DNA of 8,749 nucleotides from Oscillospiraceae bacterium (GCA_017472375.1 JAFUQL010000108.1:1-8749); one strand, 5' to 3'. Counted from the first letter of the stretch, positions 1 through 5,584 are shown. The notes: a model not told the origin generated them from the letters alone. Numbers and translations are program-made.

Positions 1-1
1 G

Positions 2-46
2 ACCCAGGCCCAGAGGGATACCATCGCCGCCAAACTTGGGGGCTGA
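2..46 (+). CDS. 3' end of an unidentified plus-strand gene
   Basis: Reading from base 2, the last 14 codons give TQAQRDTIAAKLGG and end at a TGA at 44-46. The rest of the gene lies outside the window. Support comes mainly from context: a strong plus-oriented intrinsic terminator starts nine bases after this stop, where a real gene end would be expected. The tail is too short to assign to a family and nothing about function can be said. One of the other two plus-strand frames stays open through the terminator, so the frame choice rests on the stop-terminator spacing. Confidence 0.5.
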   Translation, partial: TQAQRDTIAAKLGG

Positions 47-54
47 GAACAAAA

Positions 55-100
55 AAACGGTGTGCGCCGCCCGCGTGGGTGCGCACACCGTTTGTGTTTT
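55..100 (+). terminator. intrinsic terminator of the upstream plus-strand gene
   Basis: Bases 55-67 and 81-93 form a perfect 13-bp stem (AAACGGTGTGCGC with its complement) around a 13-nt loop that can itself pair CCC with GGG. The 3' arm runs into a T-rich tail at 91-100. It begins nine bases after the TGA at 44-46. The A-run at 51-57 gives some T-richness on the other strand, so weak bidirectional action is possible. Confidence 0.85.
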
Positions 101-103
101 CTC

Positions 104-160
104 TGACAAATCCCAATTTGTCACATCGCCTCCACTGGAAACACGTTTCCGAATTGGGAC
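104..160. repeat. nested inverted-repeat element
   Basis: Three inverted repeats are packed into 57 bases. TGACAAA (104-110) pairs with TTTGTCA (117-123). TCCCAATT (111-118) pairs with AATTGGGA (152-159). Inside that, GGAAAC (137-142) pairs with GTTTCC (145-150). The first and second pairings share bases and are mutually exclusive. The base composition is lower in GC than the neighbouring genes. The element ends 12 bases before the point where the MATE gene loses its frame. It resembles a REP/MITE-like palindromic unit, but only one copy is visible here, so repeat status across the genome is an inference. Confidence 0.5.
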
Positions 161-171
161 GTTTTTATGGA

Positions 172-285
172 TCAGCCTACCGCGCCATACATGGCCTGAA
201 GGATCTGCGCCCCCAGGATCGGGAGCATAAAATGCAGCATCTTGCCGAAGATGCTGCCCCGGGTAAAGTCCTGTTTCGCGTCCAT
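172..285 (-). pseudogene. truncated MATE family efflux transporter (N-terminal remnant)
   Basis: The 37-residue product begins MDAKQDFTRGSIFGKMLHF and continues through PILGAQILQAMYGAV before a TGA at 172-174. This matches the start of MATE multidrug/Na+ antiporters: a D-F-T-x-G-S-I lead-in to transmembrane helix 1, then a Q-x-x-Y-x-x-V segment usually followed by D and the rest of a roughly 450-residue, 12-helix protein. The break falls exactly at that V-D junction, and no further MATE sequence is seen in any frame down to the terminator at 55-100. The start is secure: AGGAGG (291-296) lies five bases upstream of the ATG, and a promoter lies further upstream. The remnant could still be expressed as a single-helix peptide but cannot transport. 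Recognition rests on family pattern only. Confidence 0.7.
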
Positions 286-319
286 ACGCCCCTCCTGTGC
301 AAAAAACGAGTCGTTAACG

Positions 320-355
320 GTTGCATAGTGTAACTCATCTGTGTGAAAAATGCAA
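320..355 (-). promoter_or_regulatory. promoter and palindromic operator of the MATE remnant
   Basis: On the minus strand TTGCAT (350-355) and TACACT (327-332) are separated by exactly 17 bases, giving a sigma-A type promoter about 35-40 bases upstream of the RBS-bearing ATG at 285. An imperfect palindrome, GTTGCA-TAG-TGTAAC (320-334), overlaps the -10 box, and a perfect CGTTAACG lies just downstream (312-319). A palindrome over the -10 is typical of repressor sites for drug-efflux genes, often MarR-like, but no such regulator is encoded in the window. Confidence 0.55.
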
Positions 356-369
356 TCCTGTGGGCGAGC

Positions 370-406
370 AAAAAAGGCCGCCGCCCGGGGCACGGGCGGC
401 GGCCTT
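370..406 (-). terminator. intrinsic terminator after pncB
   Basis: A perfect 14-bp GC-rich stem pairs 374-387 with 393-406 around a 5-nt loop. On the minus strand it is followed by six T (370-375). It lies about 30 bases past the pncB stop and separates that gene from the MATE promoter. Confidence 0.92.
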
Positions 407-436
407 GCGTTTGCTTCAAAGAGAAGGGCTGAGCGC

Positions 437-1882
437 TTACTTGCTCATCTTCTTCAGCAGATCCTGGCGCAGATCCCACAGCTTCTGGCTCAGGTCAACG
501 TAGTAGCCGTGGGGGTTCTCGAAGCGGAGCACCTCGTCCCACAGGGTGCGCATCTGGGCCTTGCAGTACTTCTGGATGTCGGCCAGGTTGGGGCTCTCGT
601 ATACGCGCTTGCCCTCCACATAGATGGGGGTGGACAGGCAGCGGGCGGTGCAGTTGACGTAGGTGCGCTCTTTCCAGGTCTCCACCGGGTCAAACAGGGT
701 GATGCCGTAGCGGGTATCCACTTCCTCGCCGTCCAGCGTGATGTAGTCGGCCATGGCCTTGCCGTCGGCGTCATAGATGCGCCAGACCTTCTTCAGGCCG
801 GGGATGGTCAGCTTCTCGATGCTCTCGCTCAGCTTGATCTTGGGCACATACACGCCGTCGTCGCCCTTCACGGCGGCCAGCTTGTACACGCCGCCGAACA
901 CGGGGTGGCTCTTGGCGGTGATCAGGTTCTCGCCGATGCCGAAGCTGTCGATGCGGGCGCCCTGCAGGATCAGGTCGCGCACGATGTACTCATCCAGGCT
1001 GTTGGAGGCGCAGATGGTGCAGTCGGGGTAGCCGGCCTCGTCCAGCATTTTGCGGGCCTTCTTGGACAGGTAGGCGATGTCGCCGGAGTCGATGCGGATG
1101 CCGCGGGGGCGCTTGCCCATGGGCTTCAGCACCTCGTTGAACACCTTGATGGCGTTGGGGATGCCGCTCTTGACCACGCTGTAGGTGTCCACCAGCAGGG
1201 TGCAGCTGTCGGGATACAGCTCGGCGTACTTCTTGAAGGCCTCGTACTCACTGGGGAACATCTGCACCCAGCTGTGGGCCATGGTGCCGGAGGAGGGGAT
1301 GCCGAAGTCGCGGGAGGCCATGACGCAGCTGGTGGAGGTGCAGCCGGCCATATAGGCGGCGCGGGCGCCGTAGTAGGCGCCATCGTAGCCCTGGGCACGG
1401 CGGGCGCCGAACTCCATCACGGGGCGGCCGGAGGCGGCACGCACGATGCGGCTGGCCTTGGTGGCGATCAGGCACTGGTGGTTGAAGGTGACCAGCAGCA
1501 GCGTCTCGATGAGCTGGCACTCAATGGAGGGGCCCTCCACGGTGACGATGGGCTCGTGGGGGAAGATGGGGGTGCCCTCCTCAATGGCCCACACGTTGCA
1601 GTGGAAGGAGAAGTTCTTCAGGTACTCCAGGAACTTCTCGTTGAACACGCCGGTCCCACGCAGGAAGGTGATGTCCTCCTCGGTGAAGGACAGGTTGTCG
1701 ATGGCCTCGATGAACTGGGCCAGGCCGGCCATGATGGCATAGCCGCCGCCGTCCGGCACGCGGCGGAAGAACATATCGAAGACACTGATCTTGTCCTCGT
1801 AGCCCTCCTCGTAGTAGCCGGCGGCCATGGTCAGCTCATAAAAGTCCATAAGGGTGGTGAGGTTGCGTTTTACATCCAGCAT
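437..1882 (-). CDS. pncB: nicotinate phosphoribosyltransferase
   Basis: This 481-residue cytoplasmic enzyme joins nicotinate to PRPP, with ATP hydrolysis, to make nicotinate mononucleotide, the entry step of the Preiss-Handler NAD salvage route. The N-terminus NLTTLMDFYELTM is the family's hallmark opening. Other conserved blocks are EFGARRAQG (157-165), SSGTMAHSW with His203 (197-205), RIDSGD (263-268) and the FGIGENL phosphoribosyl loop (314-320). His203 sits where the family's phosphorylated histidine is expected. The length matches clostridial-type NAPRTases. The ATG at 1882 was chosen because an AGGGA-type RBS lies at the right distance. An in-frame ATG 18 bases upstream lacks one, and a much longer upstream extension has no family character. 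The gene stands alone: the carboxypeptidase ends 134 bases upstream, and a strong terminator follows. It implies dependence on, or use of, external niacin. Confidence 0.95.
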   Translation of the reverse strand: MLDVKRNLTTLMDFYELTMAAGYYEEGYEDKISVFDMFFRRVPDGGGYAIMAGLAQFIEAIDNLSFTEEDITFLRGTGVFNEKFLEYLKNFSFHCNVWAIEEGTPIFPHEPIVTVEGPSIECQLIETLLLVTFNHQCLIATKASRIVRAASGRPVMEFGARRAQGYDGAYYGARAAYMAGCTSTSCVMASRDFGIPSSGTMAHSWVQMFPSEYEAFKKYAELYPDSCTLLVDTYSVVKSGIPNAIKVFNEVLKPMGKRPRGIRIDSGDIAYLSKKARKMLDEAGYPDCTICASNSLDEYIVRDLILQGARIDSFGIGENLITAKSHPVFGGVYKLAAVKGDDGVYVPKIKLSESIEKLTIPGLKKVWRIYDADGKAMADYITLDGEEVDTRYGITLFDPVETWKERTYVNCTARCLSTPIYVEGKRVYESPNLADIQKYCKAQMRTLWDEVLRFENPHGYYVDLSQKLWDLRQDLLKKMSK

Positions 1883-1910
1883 AGCTTTCCCTGCTTTCAT
1901 TTTGCATTCT

Positions 1911-1940
1911 GCCGGCACCGGCTCACACACGGGTGCTGGC
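1911..1940 (-). other. hairpin in the leader of pncB
   Basis: GCCGGCACC (1911-1919) pairs with GGTGCTGGC (1932-1940), a 9-bp stem with one G-T wobble and a 12-nt loop, just upstream of the pncB RBS. No T-run follows on either strand, so it is not a normal terminator. It could influence pncB translation or messenger stability, or be incidental in GC-rich DNA. Confidence 0.35.
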
Positions 1941-1964
1941 GGGTTTGGATCTTCTCCTGGGCGT

Positions 1965-1994
1965 TGTATCGTTGACGCAGCGCGGCTGCGGCAA
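1965..1994 (-). promoter_or_regulatory. weak candidate promoter for pncB
   Basis: On the minus strand TTGCCG (1989-1994) and GATACA (1965-1970) are 18 bases apart, between the carboxypeptidase stop and pncB. The match to consensus is modest. No clear terminator ends the carboxypeptidase gene, so pncB may also be reached by read-through. Confidence 0.3.
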
Positions 1995-2016
1995 ACCTTG
2001 GGGATGGAGGAGGGGG

Positions 2017-3384
2017 TCAGTCCTCGGGGCGGCTGCGGCGCACCTTGCGGCTGTTGGCGCGGCGCATCAGATAGTTGGCGTACCACGCCAGATACAGCAC
2101 CACGGCGATGATGGTCAGCACCACCACCACGCGGAAGTACAGGCTGCCGAAGAACTCGCCGATCTTCTCGATGACATACAGCACCGTGTTGCGAGAGATG
2201 TCCCGCTCAGCGATCAGATCCACCGTGCCGATGACCTCGCCCGACAGGCTGAGGGTCACGGTGCCGATCACATCGCCCTGCTTCACCGGGGCGGCCACCG
2301 TTTCGGGCAGGTGGAAGGTCTTTTGGGTCACGCTGCCGTCGCCGTCGGCGGGCAGCAGGGTGTACATGCTGTCGGCCGGGTACAGGCGCAGGGTGTCGGT
2401 CTCGGTGGCGTACTTCACCGGCACTTCGGTGATGGGCTGGCCCACGTCCAGCGCGTTCTGAAGGGTGAAGCTGTCAAAGGCCCAGTCCATCAGCACGCCG
2501 GTCTCGTTCAGCGCGGGGCGGGGGGTCTTGTAGGTCACCGGGTCGGCGGCGTGGTTGGGGTCACTGCTGTTGGGGCTGTTCAGCACCACGGTGATGTAGG
2601 TCATGCCATCCTGCACATGCCAGCCGGCAAAGTTCTGCCACTCGCCCAGCACGCCGGTCTTGCCGCCCTGGGTGTAGTCACGGTAGTAGTTCAGGCCGGC
2701 GGTGGTCAGCATCTTGTTGGTGTTCACGATGGCGTAGGTGCCGGGGGTGTAGCGGGGGATGTCGTTCATCACATAGCGGTAGGTGTTGGCCGCCGTTTTG
2801 AACTGGTCAAAGCTCATGGCGTACCGCAGGATCAGGTACATATCCCGGGCGGTGGTGATGTTGCCCTCGTCCAGGCCGCAGGGGTCGGTGAAGGTGGTGC
2901 CGGTGCAGCCGATGTCCCTGGCGCGGGCGTTCATCATGGCCACAAAGTTGGAGGTGCTGCCGCCGCCCATCAACTCGGCCACAGCCAGCGCGGCCTCGTT
3001 GGCGCTGGGCAGCAGCATGGCGTACAGCATCTCCCGCAGGGTGCGGCTCTCGCCCCGGCGGATGTCCGCGTGGGAGCCGCCGTGGATGTAGACGTAGTTC
3101 TCCGCCACGTCGGACACGGTGGCGCTGACGCTGTCCAGCTCGTCGCCATACTCCTCCAGCATCAGGATGACGGTCATCAGCTTGGTGAGGCTGGCCGCCT
3201 GCAGCGGCTCCTCGCTGTTTTTCTCGTAGACGATGATGTTGGTGTCGGTGTTCACCACATAGGCCGCGGGGGCGGCGATCTCGAAGGGCGGGGTGAAGCC
3301 CACGGCCCCGGCAGGCAGAGCGAACAGGCTGGCCATCAGCAGAAGGGCCAGCAGACAGGCGATGGTTTTTTTCAAATGCTTCAT
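2017..3384 (-). CDS. serine-type D-Ala-D-Ala carboxypeptidase (peptidase S11, PBP5-like)
   Basis: This 455-residue exported penicillin-binding protein should trim the terminal D-Ala from peptidoglycan stem pentapeptides. All three active-site motifs are present: S65-L-T-K68 with the nucleophile serine, S127-A-N129, and K242-T-G244. Residues 1-27 form a signal peptide (basic start, Leu/Ala-rich core, A-x-A at 25-27). Residues 28-265 or so are the catalytic domain. A PBP5 C-terminal-like beta domain follows, then a transmembrane helix at about 419-438 with a basic cytoplasmic tail. Anchoring by a true membrane helix rather than an amphipathic tail is as in DacF/DacA-type enzymes of clostridia; I do not assign a specific dac symbol. 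The ATG at 3384 is preceded by AAAGGAA at a workable distance and opens the signal peptide directly. It is transcribed divergently from the phosphoesterase behind a structured leader with a candidate attenuator. Confidence 0.93.
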   Translation of the reverse strand: MKHLKKTIACLLALLLMASLFALPAGAVGFTPPFEIAAPAAYVVNTDTNIIVYEKNSEEPLQAASLTKLMTVILMLEEYGDELDSVSATVSDVAENYVYIHGGSHADIRRGESRTLREMLYAMLLPSANEAALAVAELMGGGSTSNFVAMMNARARDIGCTGTTFTDPCGLDEGNITTARDMYLILRYAMSFDQFKTAANTYRYVMNDIPRYTPGTYAIVNTNKMLTTAGLNYYRDYTQGGKTGVLGEWQNFAGWHVQDGMTYITVVLNSPNSSDPNHAADPVTYKTPRPALNETGVLMDWAFDSFTLQNALDVGQPITEVPVKYATETDTLRLYPADSMYTLLPADGDGSVTQKTFHLPETVAAPVKQGDVIGTVTLSLSGEVIGTVDLIAERDISRNTVLYVIEKIGEFFGSLYFRVVVVLTIIAVVLYLAWYANYLMRRANSRKVRRSRPED

Positions 3385-3425
3385 GTGGACAATTCCTTTA
3401 AAACGCGATAGAATGAGGACGGATA

Positions 3426-3517
3426 CGGATGGGACATCCGCACAGAAAAAAGACAGCCGCCCCACGCTGTCTGCCACCCCAAACGGGCAGACCGGCCGCA
3501 GCCGCAAAGCGGGCCGG
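3426..3517 (-). ncRNA. candidate attenuator leader RNA of the carboxypeptidase gene
   Basis: In transcript order the leader contains these elements. Hairpin one has arms 3512-3517 and 3492-3497 (GGCCGG type). Hairpin two has arms 3486-3492 and 3469-3475 (GTCTGCC with GGCAGAC, 7 bp). The intrinsic terminator has arms 3466-3472 and 3451-3457. A small hairpin has arms 3435-3440 and 3426-3431. Hairpin two and the terminator share bases 3469-3472, so they cannot form together, which is the hallmark of an antiterminator/terminator pair. I do not recognise it as a known riboswitch class; the ligand or sensor is unknown. Confidence 0.45.
3446..3472 (-). terminator. intrinsic terminator inside the carboxypeptidase leader
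   Basis: Read on the minus strand, AGACAGC (3472-3466) pairs with GCTGTCT (3457-3451) around an 8-nt loop and is followed by six T (3451-3446). It lies upstream of the carboxypeptidase start and downstream of its predicted promoter, so it would stop transcription before the gene unless an alternative fold prevents it. Confidence 0.65.
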
Positions 3518-3529
3518 GGGCGTGGTGTC

Positions 3530-3558
3530 TTGACACATATAGATCACTGCTATTATAG
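3530..3558 (+). promoter_or_regulatory. promoter of the phosphoesterase gene, sharing a palindromic -10
   Basis: A perfect TTGACA -35 lies at 3530-3535. The -10 is either TTATAG (3553-3558, spacing 17) or the extended form TGCTATTAT, whose hexamer (3551-3556) is at spacing 15. The -10 region lies in the 17-bp perfect palindrome at 3546-3562 (ACTGCTAT-T-ATAGCAGT) that also serves the opposite-strand promoter. The start point would be near 3565, about 110 bases ahead of the gene. Confidence 0.6.
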
Positions 3559-3580
3559 CAGTTTTCACGGGGATAATAAA
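3552..3580 (-). promoter_or_regulatory. promoter of the carboxypeptidase gene
   Basis: On the minus strand there is a perfect TATAAT (3552-3557) with the extended TG motif (TGCTATAAT). The -35 (TTTATT, 3575-3580, spacing 17) is poor, as is usual for extended -10 promoters. Transcription would begin near 3545, giving a leader of about 160 nt. Confidence 0.65.
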
Positions 3581-3676
3581 GTGCTTCCGGCCGTTTTTTG
3601 CGGCTGCGGAGGCAATTTCTTCTCCCGGCGGGCCCCAGGCGGGCTGCCGGGCGGGCAGGCGAAGGAGTTTTTGGAT

Positions 3677-4345
3677 ATGATCTATGTGACAGGCGACACC
3701 CACGGTCAGATCGAGCGCTTCAAGGAAAAGCCGGTGTCGGCGCTGAAAAAGGGGGATACCCTCATCGTGCTGGGAGACTTCGGCTTCCTGTGGGACGGAT
3801 CCCGGGCCGAGCAGAAGAACCTGCACTGGCTGGGCAAGCGCCGCTACAACATCCTGTTCATCGACGGCTGCCACGAGAACTTTGACCTGCTGGGCCGTTA
3901 CCCGGCGGAGGACTTTATGGGCGGAAAGGCCCGGCACATCGACGGCAACCTGTGGTATGTGCAGCGGGGCAGCGTGCTGACCATCGAGGGCAAGCGGCTG
4001 CTGTGCTTTGGCGGCGGTGAGAGCGACGACATCGAGGACCGGGAGGAGGGCGTGAACTGGTGGCCCGCCGAGATGCCCACCCCCGAGGAGATCGACCGCT
4101 GCCGCGCCAGCCTGAATGCGGCGGGCGGCGGTGCGGTGGACTATGTGCTGACCCATGAGGCCCCGGGGCAGGTGCTGGATTTTCTCAATCTGCGGGGGCT
4201 GCGTCACAACTGGCTGCACACTTTTTTGGACGAGGTGTTCGAAAAGACCTCCCACCGGCAGTGGCTGTTCGGCCGTTACCACCGGGACCAGATGATCGGC
4301 ACCAAGGTGCGGGCGGTGTTCAGCGACCTGGTGCCGCTGGAGTAA
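3677..4345 (+). CDS. calcineurin-like metallophosphoesterase family protein with altered metal site
   Basis: This 222-residue cytoplasmic protein starts MIYVTGDTHG and belongs to a clostridial branch of the calcineurin-like phosphoesterases. Visible motifs are D7-x-H9, G33-D34-F-G, a GGxGNHE-like block that here reads D63-G-C65-H66-E67-N68, T159-H160-E, and a GHxH-like block that here reads G199-R200-Y201-H202. Two usual metal-site residues are therefore replaced: Asn by Cys65 and the first His of GHxH by Arg200. From memory, some clostridial relatives are also degenerate at these positions, so this may be a subfamily trait. Activity may be weakened, altered or lost; the substrate is unknown. 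The ATG at 3677 has GAAGGAG (3661-3667) nine bases upstream; the open frame extends further but lacks family character. A GC-rich stem (3624-3629 with 3646-3651) sits just before the RBS. It is a single-gene unit, divergent from the carboxypeptidase and closed by a terminator. Confidence 0.85.
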   Translation: MIYVTGDTHGQIERFKEKPVSALKKGDTLIVLGDFGFLWDGSRAEQKNLHWLGKRRYNILFIDGCHENFDLLGRYPAEDFMGGKARHIDGNLWYVQRGSVLTIEGKRLLCFGGGESDDIEDREEGVNWWPAEMPTPEEIDRCRASLNAAGGGAVDYVLTHEAPGQVLDFLNLRGLRHNWLHTFLDEVFEKTSHRQWLFGRYHRDQMIGTKVRAVFSDLVPLE

Positions 4346-4368
4346 CGCCCTGCATCCAGTATAAGGCG

Positions 4369-4406
4369 AAACGCCGCGCGTTCAAACCGAACGCGCGGCG
4401 TTTTTT
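4369..4406 (+). terminator. intrinsic terminator of the phosphoesterase gene
   Basis: A perfect 15-bp stem pairs 4369-4383 with 4389-4403 around AAACC, running into six T at 4401-4406 and a further T-run shortly after. It lies between two convergent genes. On the minus strand only three T follow the stem, so it may end the barstar operon less efficiently. Confidence 0.92.
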
Positions 4407-4420
4407 GTGTTTTTTGGGGG

Positions 4421-4744
4421 TCAGCCCTCGGTGATCAGAGTGCAGTCGTGGCCGGTCTCATCGGTGTCCCGGATGACCCGGGCGATGCGGGCGCAGACCT
4501 GCTCACCCAGCAGGGCGGTGCTGCGGGCCCAGTCCGTCCAGCGGAAGGCCACCGGCTGCCCATAGCCGTAGGCGCCGAAGCCGCCCCGCAGCAGGTCGTT
4601 CAGCGCGTCCAGATTGCGCCCGCAGCGGAAAGCCGGATCATCGGCCAGCAGCCGCTCCATGTAGGCGTAGAAGCCCTCCAGGTCGTCGAAGGCACTGCCG
4701 TCGATGACGAACTCGATGCGGGGGCGCAGGGTCTGGTTTTCCAT
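4421..4744 (-). CDS. barstar-like ribonuclease inhibitor family protein
   Basis: This 107-residue acidic cytoplasmic protein has a barstar fold signature. It opens with a beta strand and I-D-G (14-16), then a helix, then C41-G-R-N-L-D-A-L-N-D50, equivalent to the barstar Y-G-x-N-L-D-A-L-W-D segment whose two aspartates contact barnase; both are kept as D46 and D50, while the Trp between them is Asn49. A Gly-rich insertion, LRGGFGAYGYG (52-62), follows; it is a variant I associate with a bacterial barstar-like subgroup. The end, HDCTLIT, matches the last barstar strand. AAGGAG sits nine bases before the ATG. It lies 25 bases downstream of the DUF554 gene, so the two are probably co-transcribed. 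No ribonuclease or toxin gene is visible nearby, so its partner, if any, is elsewhere or lost. Confidence 0.82.
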   Translation of the reverse strand: MENQTLRPRIEFVIDGSAFDDLEGFYAYMERLLADDPAFRCGRNLDALNDLLRGGFGAYGYGQPVAFRWTDWARSTALLGEQVCARIARVIRDTDETGHDCTLITEG

Positions 4745-4769
4745 AGGGGAACGCTCCTTTTTATGAGAG

Positions 4770-5501
4770 TTACAGGCCGGCCAGCGCCAGCAGGCCCCGG
4801 ATGCCCGCCCACAGGGGCGGCACCAGCAGCGCCGGCAGGAAGTTGGCCACCTTGATGTGCAGCCGGTCGAAGAAATTGACGCCGATGCAGGCCACCATCA
4901 CGAAGCCCACCGCGCAGATCTGATTCAGCAGTTCGCCCTGCAGCACCGGGGCCAGCACGCCCGCCAGCAGGCTGATGGCGCCCTGATACACCAGCACCGG
5001 GATGGCGCTGAAGATGACGCCCGGGCCCATGGTGGCGCCCAGCACGATGCTGGAAATGCCGTCCAGCGTGGACTTGACCAGCAGCACGCTGGAGTCGCCC
5101 CGCAGGCCGTCGTTGATGGAGCCGATGATGGCCATGGCGCCCACGCAGTAGATGAGGGTGCCGTTCACGAAGCTGGCCGCAAAACCGGTCAGGTGGAACT
5201 TCTCCTCCACCAGGCCGGACAGGCCGTTCAGATGCTCCTCAATGCCCAGCTTTTCGCCGATGAGCACGCCGATGCACAGGCTGATGACCAGCAGCAGCTC
5301 GCCCGAGGAGGACAGGGTGCCCGCGGAGGCGTCCACCGTGAACATATTGGAGATGACGCCGTTGATGCCGATGACCATGACCGCCATGCCCATGGCCTGG
5401 TGGAGGGCGGTCTCGTATTTGGCGTCGATGCCCTTTTTCAGCAGCAGGCCCACAAGGCCGCCGGCAATGATGGCTGCAAAATTGACGATGGTACCAAACA
5501 T
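4770..5501 (-). CDS. DUF554 family membrane protein
   Basis: This 243-residue polytopic inner-membrane protein matches the DUF554 (YdfK/YqgA) family, whose function is not established; a transport role has been suggested from its hydrophobic, glycine-rich helices. It starts MFGTIVNFAAIIAGG, a family-typical first helix. Further hydrophobic segments include the block around LLLVISLCIGVLIG, the conserved stretch GAMAIIGSINDGLRGD with a downstream K-S-T-L-D-G-I-S-S, and a Leu-rich C-terminal helix. GAAGGAAG lies about seven bases before the ATG. The length is typical, and no truncation or unusual residue was noticed. It is the first gene of a two-gene unit with the barstar-like gene, driven by a strong promoter at 5585-5613. 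No functional link between the two products is known to me. Confidence 0.88.
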   Translation of the reverse strand: MFGTIVNFAAIIAGGLVGLLLKKGIDAKYETALHQAMGMAVMVIGINGVISNMFTVDASAGTLSSSGELLLVISLCIGVLIGEKLGIEEHLNGLSGLVEEKFHLTGFAASFVNGTLIYCVGAMAIIGSINDGLRGDSSVLLVKSTLDGISSIVLGATMGPGVIFSAIPVLVYQGAISLLAGVLAPVLQGELLNQICAVGFVMVACIGVNFFDRLHIKVANFLPALLVPPLWAGIRGLLALAGL

Positions 5502-5584
5502 TGGCTCGCTTCCTTCTCCGCCGCCGGGGGCGGCTGGTCTTGTTTGATCAGGGGCAGGCCGGAATGGGACTGCCGCACTTCATC

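Noticed and set aside
104..160. The inverted repeats as a CRISPR fragment or attachment site.
   Set aside because: There is no regularly spaced direct repeat, no spacer pattern, and no integrase or tRNA nearby.
350..1975. A 541-codon open plus-strand frame opposite pncB.
   Set aside because: It is antisense to a clear enzyme gene and its product is His/Ala/Gly/Val-rich with no domain. It results from the strong G/C third-position bias of the real gene.
1883..2086. Upstream extension of pncB by 68 codons.
   Set aside because: It overlaps the end of the carboxypeptidase gene, is Pro/Arg-rich, and the family N-terminus begins right after the ATG at 1882.
1933..3411. A 492-codon open plus-strand frame opposite the carboxypeptidase gene.
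   Set aside because: Same codon-bias artefact; low-complexity product rich in His, Val and Gly, and no RBS.
3293..3676. N-terminal extension of the phosphoesterase into the divergent control region.
   Set aside because: It would cover the promoters and leader, overlap the carboxypeptidase start and add no family sequence; the ATG at 3677 has an ideal RBS and the motif-bearing N-terminus.
3398..4282. A 294-codon minus-strand frame opposite the phosphoesterase.
   Set aside because: Antisense shadow with no domain; only its last part, inside the carboxypeptidase leader, was kept as a speculative leader ORF.
4421..5501. DUF554-barstar as a toxin-antitoxin pair.
   Set aside because: DUF554 is a conserved polytopic membrane protein with no toxin features, and barstar proteins inhibit ribonucleases; the operon alone does not support a toxin role.
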